A stretch of 64,000 bases of DNA from Glebionis coronaria (taxonomy: Eukaryota > Streptophyta > Magnoliopsida > Asterales > Asteraceae): positions 2,172,501 through 2,236,500 of the forward strand of contig JANFOE010000190.1 of the NCBI GenBank assembly GCA_025667525.1, written 5' to 3'. The stretch's first letter is position 1. Every line of letters starts with the position of its first letter. Position numbers and translations under genes: made by a program. The notes under the pieces were generated by a model. That model did not search any database. It saw nothing but the letters and a program-made list of their open reading frames with translations, and had not been told where the DNA came from. Below are positions 58,578 through 64,000 of this stretch, in pieces.

Positions 58578-61155
58578 ATCTCCTCCAATGTGAGGTCATT
58601 CCCCTTAGATATTTGGGGATCAATGGAGATTATGAATCTCGTCATGAATGAGTCTTGAACGTGTAACAGTAGTCATGTTCCTTCATCCTGTGATCTTTCA
58701 GCCTTTGTCATTGTCTTTCGACTTAGTCTTTTATCTTGAGATCTTCAAATCATTCTTGAATTGTCTTTGCCATCTTACGATCTTGTGTCTTTATCCACAT
58801 GCTCACACTATTAATTGTTGAAAAAATCTTTAGGCATGAATATGTGGTTTTTTTAATCTTTGTCTTTGCTGAGTACACCGTGACGCCACCTTCTCGAGAC
58901 AAAACATAGACACAGACTGAATGGCTTTGACCTTCGTCCTAAATCGGTAGCGTTTTACCTCCGGTCGGTGAAGACCGTTATACGATATTAAATACCGTAC
59001 CTGTGATTAGGTAGATTCAATTAAGAATCTCCTTTATAGGGTTTCGCGGCTGTACTAGCCGTTCTCTTTACTCGACCGTCTCAAAGCAAGACTGCGAACA
59101 TAAAGAGTGAATCAATTGGATAAATATCCGCTTGATTAAAGTCGTCAATTCAAATTCCTGGAACAAGTTTGATTCATTAAGAATCTTACCATTGTTGCTA
59201 TCCAGTTGACACAAGTTTGATTCATAAGAATCTCACAAGTTACCTACCGTAGCGCTGTTTGATGTTGATTCTAGAAGGATTTCCATTCGTCACTGTGAAT
59301 ATTAATGAATATCACTCTGAATGTTCTGGCAAGACCATAAGTATAGTGCTTAGAAACCTGAAACGAGTTTGAATCAATTCAGAATCAAAAAACTATTTCT
59401 TTTCAGTTTTACACATGTTCAATTCATAAAGAATCTTGCATATGACCTATCGCAGTGCTGTTTGATGTTAACACTGGAAGGATTTCCACTCATCATTATG
59501 AATACTAAGTATTATCACTCTGAGTGTTCTAGAAATATCACAAGGATATGGCGTAGGACTCTCTTGTTCGTCATCCGTGTGTCCTAACGAGATTTGATTG
59601 ATCTCTTGGCTCAAGACTCGATTTGTGTACTTTTAGTGGTCGGAGGATGCAGCAGATGCCACCTATTCAGTATCAACTATCTCGGAATGAGAAAGCTAAT
59701 AGAAGTCATGTTGTTCTCCGTGACAATAAAACAAACTTCTTTTGAGAGAAGCCTGAGTAGCTAGGAAAGGGTTGTGCTTCACATCACTGGGTCCATGATG
59801 AGTTGTCTTCATGATGTGTTGACCCGGATTCTGTCTAAGTTGTATGGAGGGCTTCTATCTTTACACCCTTTATCCTTACATTTCTTTTTCATTCTTCAAC
59901 CCCTTCAATGCTTACCAAGACATCATTACTAGCACCTTGTTGTGATTGTTCCAGTGCTAGCATCTGTAGTTAGTCGACATTCAGCTACGTTCACATTATA
60001 TTCCATCTTTCCTAAGGACTTCTAATAATCTATTGGATTGTCCCTGGGAAGATCCCTCTGGTTCTGGTTGGATCATAGGACTTAAACCTAACCACCCTTT
60101 TGACACCAATAAAGTCGTAAATTAAAGATGTTGTTGGTATTTGATCGTAACCATGAAAACCACTTTAAATGCCTAACTAGATGTTTGAAAAACATTTAAC
60201 ACCTTGATAGTTTTGTCGTTTCAGAAATGCTCCCCCTTCACATGTGCATCGATAATCGAAAGTGTTTCGCACATGTAGGTAAGAGTTAAAGTGCTTGAGT
60301 ATTATATAAGATCACATTTTAATCATATTTTCTCTCCTATCTCTAATATATAAAATCTTTTGATATTAGAGATACCAAATTGGATTAAAATATATTTTGA
60401 AAAATAGTCTTGAAAATCTCCGGGAGAAAGATGTGTTAATCTTTTGCATGAAGTTAAAATGCTCCCCCTCAAAAATTGATCCAATTGAATTGTCATTGTG
60501 AGGATATGATCCACATTTCTCTTTTTGAGGATGGGAGTTGTTGAACATACAAATTTTGGAAGATTTTGAATAGTCATTGAAAAATTCTTGAAAAAAATTA
60601 TGTTCAACGCTTTTTGAAAAATCTTATTTCTTTTTGTCGAAGAGGGTTTTCTAAAGCATAAAATTATGTTCATAGACTTTGAATGGCTTGACGAATCCAC
60701 ACAAGTGTAAGAAGATTTCCCTTCTTTTGCTGAGGGTAAGCGCACTAAATCGTACACTCCCCCGTGAATATCGATCCGGGTTGCAATCTGAAACTGATTA
60801 CAAGCCATTGTGTTGAGCTTAAAACGTGGAATGTTTTGTGACAAGCTCAACCCGTGATAGATTGCTCTACCCGTTGTTTGGAAATATTGTCCAAAATAGA
60901 TAATTTCCTTTATTAAAAGAAATGACATGGTTTGAAAAATATTTACAACTTTCATTCGAGCTTTATGTACACACCCATGTCGTTATTGAGCGACATTTCT
61001 AGGTACATCCATATTATCGATACTGAAAGACATGTTGAGAAGAATCTTTTTGGATTATCAAAGATTTTTTTATTTTGTATTTTGTTTTTATATATTTTAT
61101 ATTTTTGTATTTTGTTTTTTTAAAGATATTTACAAGTAGATGTTTGATAGATGAA
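58578..61155 (-). other. Long 3' region of the copia element
   Basis: About 2.6 kb between pol and the 3' LTR. It contains a diverged duplication of about 130 bp, at about 59208-59336 and 59411-59540. Shared words: TTCATAA(A)GAATCT, GCTGTTTGATGTT, AGAAGGATTTCCA/GGAAGGATTTCCA, ATCACTCTGA, TGTTCT. The 61060-61125 part is T-rich. The only sizeable frame is at 60323-60955. The plus frames at 59369-59587 and 60932-61123 are treated as chance. Confidence 0.55.
60323..60955 (-). CDS. Open frame of 210 codons between copia pol and 3' LTR, unknown
   Basis: The minus strand is open for 210 codons from an ATG. The first 30 residues are hydrophobic (MSFLLIKEIIYFGQYF within them), and the rest is Ser/Lys/Asn/Ile-rich with no recognisable domain, no zinc motif and no clear second membrane segment. 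It lies in the position where some copia elements of the SIRE group carry an extra, env-like ORF. Position alone is not evidence of function. The pol of this copy is heavily mutated, so this frame may be open by chance in AT-rich DNA. Confidence 0.25.
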   Translation of the reverse strand: MKVVNIFQTMSFLLIKEIIYFGQYFQTTGRAIYHGLSLSQNIPRFKLNTMACNQFQIATRIDIHGGVYDLVRLPSAKEGKSSYTCVDSSSHSKSMNIILCFRKPSSTKRNKIFQKALNIIFFKNFSMTIQNLPKFVCSTTPILKKRNVDHILTMTIQLDQFLRGSILTSCKRLTHLSPGDFQDYFSKYILIQFGISNIKRFYILEIGEKI

Positions 61156-62379
61156 TCAAGCAGGCTTCTTTTCCAGAATCTCCAGTTCTGTTGGAGTCAA
61201 ACATCTCATACCAATTTGCCTAACTAGATACGTAAACCTTTCTTTCGAAAGAGCTTTTGTAAAAAAGTCAGCTAATTGGTAATCAATTCCAACAAATTAT
61301 AGTTCAACAATACCCTTTTCAACTTGTTCCTTAATGAAGTGATATCTGACATCAATGTGCTTCGTGCGGGAATGCTGTACCGGATTACAGGAGATGGATA
61401 TGGCCGACTTTGAGTCACAATACATAGGTACTTTATCAAAGTAGAAGCCATAATCCGTGAGTTGTTTTCTCATCCAAAGAACTTGAGCACAACACGCGGA
61501 TAGAGACACATACTCCGCTTCAGCTGATGACAGTGACGTGCAATCCTGCTTCTTGGAAGACCATCCCACAAGCTTATCTTGACCTAGAAATTGTGCACCA
61601 CCAGAAGTACTTTTACGTGTATCAAGACACCCTACGTGATTAGAATCTGAATAGGCCGTTAGAAAGAAACCGGTTTCCCTCGGATACCAGAGTCCTAAAT
61701 GAATGGTATTCTTGAGGTACCGAAAGATCCGTTTAACCTCCTTGAGGTGCTTTTCAGTGGTTCATGCTTGATATCGTACATAGTAACACGTAGCATGTGA
61801 TATATCTGGTCGGCTTGCTGTTAAGTACATGAGGGAGCTGATCATGGAACAATATTTCGTTTGATCTATGGCATCTCCATCCTAATCATCATCTAGGGAT
61901 GTGGTTGATAATGGTGTCCCAACGGGGTCACATGAAGTCATACCATGCTTTTATATTATCTCTTGACAAAACTTAGCTTGGTTTATAAAGATACCACTTG
62001 GGGATTGGTGAACTTGAATTCCAAGAAAGAATTTTAGTTCGCCCATCATTGACATTTCAAATTTGTTGTGCATTAATTTTTCAAACCATTTTGAAAGTTT
62101 TGGGTTTGTAGACCCGAAAATAATGTCATCAACATAAATCTACACAAGCAAAATGTCATCCCCATATTTATAAGTGAACAGAGTTAGATCAATGGAACCT
62201 TTTGAGAAACCTTTGGATACCAGAAATTTCGAGAGCTCGTCGTACCACGCCCTTGGAGCTTGCTTGAGTCCATAAAGTGCTTTGTGGAGACGGTACACCT
62301 TGTCAGGATAATGAGGATTGACGAATCCTTCCAGTTGCGTGACATAGACTTCTTCCTTCAAAGGACCGTTAAGAAACGT
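61156..62379 (-). pseudogene. Ty1/copia Pol remnant: reverse transcriptase and RNase H
   Basis: Minus strand. RT begins within [19 protein letters not shown] and continues [19 protein letters not shown] and [18 protein letters not shown]. It then has a TAG at 62140-62142 just before the catalytic IYVDD box, followed by GELKFFLGIQVHQSPSGIFI. Further stops occur in the RT-RNase H connection (for example in QEII*KHGM and SLDDD*DGD). RNase H has [19 protein letters not shown] and [11 protein letters not shown], then [21 protein letters not shown], and ends at 61156-61158 after IGMRCLTP-type sequence. The sequence flavour is that of SIRE-group copia elements; the short 381 bp LTR fits that group less well, so the lineage is left open. 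The N-terminal RT, integrase and Gag are cut off by the LTR at 62380. Confidence 0.88.
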
Positions 62380-62965
62380 TGATGACGTATAGTCCCCAGC
62401 CGGGTCATGAGCCCGGCCCACTGGTACTACCCGTATCCTGCCCATCACAGATGGGTGGGAATAATGTTATTTGAGCTTATGGGCTTGGATGAACAGTAAC
62501 CGCACACACGTGTGCGGTCCACGGCCCGGTATGCCCGGTACAGGGTTAGATAGAATCATACTCCTACTATGATTAGGATTTATCCAAAAGGAGAGGATAT
62601 TCACTCACCATAGTTAGAAGATAACAATCAATCTAAATCTGGTGATTATCCTTGCCTTGGGGCCGAAGCATCAGTGACAACCCATTAGGGTTTCACTGCC
62701 TATATAAGGAACCCCCAAGGTTTCCACAAAGGTATTACATTCTACACACTCTCAACTCTCATCCGATTCCTATAACCCAAACCGAATACTTACTCTCACG
62801 CTAGAGTCTAATCGTGGGAAACATTCCCACGGTAAGCCTAACGCGTGTTGTTTAGTGTGCAGGATCCCAACCAGATAATTCACTTGGTGCAGGAGCCGGA
62901 GTCCAGCCAACCCGAATTAAGCCTAATTCGGGTCTAGCAAGGATTACCCAACTTTTGTATCAACA
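62380..62965 (+). repeat. Tat/Retand-like gypsy 5' LTR
   Basis: 586 bp, TGATGACGTATAG...TATCAACA. Distinctly more GC-rich than its surroundings. It interrupts the copia RT at the TFLNG codons; left flank aacgt. TATA box CTATATAAGG at 62699-62708, and the PBS follows at once. The matching 3' LTR must lie beyond the window. Confidence 0.85.
62699..62708 (+). promoter_or_regulatory. TATA box of Tat-like LTR
   Basis: CTATATAAGG, about 265 bp before the LTR end. An RNA start is expected near 62730. Confidence 0.55.
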
Positions 62966-62966
62966 A

Positions 62967-62987
62967 GTTGGCGCCATCCGTGGGACC
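62967..62987 (+). promoter_or_regulatory. Primer-binding site of Tat-like element
   Basis: GTTGGCGCCATCCGTGGGAC, one base after the LTR end. This is the TGGCGCC(A/G)TC(C/T)GTGGG type common in plant Tat-lineage gypsy elements. Confidence 0.8.
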
Positions 62988-63027
62988 ATTACACTAAGCT
63001 AGAGCAAAATCTCATCTTGAATTCTCA

Positions 63028-64000
63028 ATGACGAAGGGGCACTCGCAGGGAAATCCCAGGAACACAAATCCTGGAAATCGGAAGTCCCAAGGGGAAGGAA
63101 TACTCATTCCCCATCGATCCCCTAGCCATCAAGCTGGCGGAGCAAACAACCGGAGTGGTATTCAATCCATGGGGGTGACAAGCACATTCTCCATGACCCC
63201 ACCGCCTACTTCGACCTTGGATAATCCTGATCCAGGGAGTGTGCCCAATCCCCCTAACAAGGAGCCGCGCAGACCATCGACCGAGGAAGAGGTAGAGGTC
63301 GAACCACTCAGCGAGGAAGATCTCACTCGAGTTCTCACGCAGAACTTTGAGAGGATCGTCCCTTGGATTGCATCAAGGTTGAATCTAGGGAGGGACCTCC
63401 AATCTAGGCTCAACTTTGGCAACGCCGGACCAAACACCTCTTCTCAAACTTAGAAGAAGAGAAGGACACGACGTCAGGAGCGGAGCCTCTTTGAGGAAAC
63501 TCCCCAACCCAGGAATGTGTTCGAACGCATAGGGGATCGTCTCATGCAGGAACTAATACAGTCCAGAGAAGAGGGAGAGAAGTCCGACGGTTCGCCCGAA
63601 CGACCAGATCTGGAACTGACCAAAACTAATCGCCGCACAAGCGTGTGGGATAGGATGAATACCGGGAAGAAGGCTCCTTGATCTTCTCACAAGAGCGGTC
63701 CCTACCCAAAGGATGGGGCACCACCTCCTTCTCCCGGTCCATCAGGAGAGGACTCGGATGACCACCCGCCCAAGCGTCGCCGACCTAGGCGTACCCCTCC
63801 ACCGCCACCAAACAATGAGGAGTACTATGGTGGGCCCTACTACCGAGAAACGGAAGCAGAATATCTTTCCCGTCCGTGGTGTGACCCCAGTCTCACCCGT
63901 CCATGGGCGGATCCCAGGGAAGATCCTTTTACTCTCCGCATACGGAATTACTCTGAGGATACAAAGCGTCGCATGCCGGCGTGTGTCAGGACTTATGATG
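63028..64000 (+). pseudogene. gag: Tat/Retand-like Gag, 5' part, two in-frame stops, runs off the window
   Basis: The ATG at 63028 lies 62 bp after the LTR end. One frame runs to the window end, interrupted by TAG at 63451-63453 and TGA at 63679-63681, with no frameshift. The N-terminal part is Gly/Asn/Pro/Ser-rich, then acidic (STEEEVEVEPLSEEDL), then a basic and Pro-rich linker (PPKRRRPRRTPPPPP). Near the end FTLRIRNYSEDTKRRMPACV leads into the start of the family's capsid domain (MPxxVxTYDG-type). Family role: particle formation. Both stops fit C to T changes at CAG or CGA-type codons, but the ancestral codons are inferred. The capsid core and anything downstream are outside the window. 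Confidence 0.85.

Overview
The window is nuclear DNA from a flowering plant. It is AT-rich, carries no host gene that I can support, and consists almost entirely of LTR retrotransposons inserted into one another. The signs are plant-type primer-binding sites (initiator tRNA-Met type, and the two GGCGCC types used by Athila and Tat elements), Athila, Tekay-like, Tat/Retand-like and Ty1/copia protein remnants, and long LTRs of 2.6 to 4.2 kb. A degenerate third-ORF-like protein at 11073-12694 resembles a retroelement protein I associate with Asteraceae, so a composite-family plant is my best guess. This is an inference only.

Layout, left to right. 1-8217: two Tekay-like LTRs of about 3.43 kb in opposite orientation around a 951 bp spacer. 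8218-9486: a frameshifted acidic coding remnant of unknown origin, cut by a minus-strand Ty1/copia-like element (3' LTR 9487-9926, 118 bp diverged tandem repeats, broken third-ORF-like protein up to 12694). About 12695-18402: the 3' part of a minus-strand Athila-like element (LTR, 3' untranslated region, integrase C-terminus). At 18403 an outer plus-strand LTR element (LTR 18403-19027 plus 46921-48019, PBS, internal region to 51511) lies inside that integrase.

Its LTR is split by an unusual LTR-internal-LTR-internal-LTR array (19028-46915) flanked by a shared 5 bp duplication, atgaa. The first internal segment of the array is itself interrupted by a nearly full-length minus-strand Athila element (about 23325-39643) with gag, protease, RT, RNase H and integrase regions, disabled by three frameshifts and one nonsense codon.

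To the right, the outer element is interrupted at 51511 by a minus-strand Tekay-like element (LTR 51512-55630 with two large AT microsatellites, pol 55684-58196). That pol is interrupted at 58196 by a minus-strand Ty1/copia element (LTR 58197-58577, pol end 61156-62379). Its RT is in turn interrupted at 62379 by a plus-strand Tat/Retand-like gypsy element (LTR 62380-62965, PBS, gag running off the window end).

The genes do not form a host pathway. They are decayed copies of retroelement replication machinery: Gag (particle), protease, reverse transcriptase/RNase H (cDNA synthesis) and integrase (insertion). The nesting gives a relative order: each split element is older than the one splitting it. 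I found no convincing new host system. The noteworthy structures are the three-LTR array, the template-switch-like 33 bp inverted repeat in one Athila LTR, the head-to-head LTR pair, a recurring GGTTCC/GGAACC motif in the outer element, and mutation patterns typical of silenced DNA.
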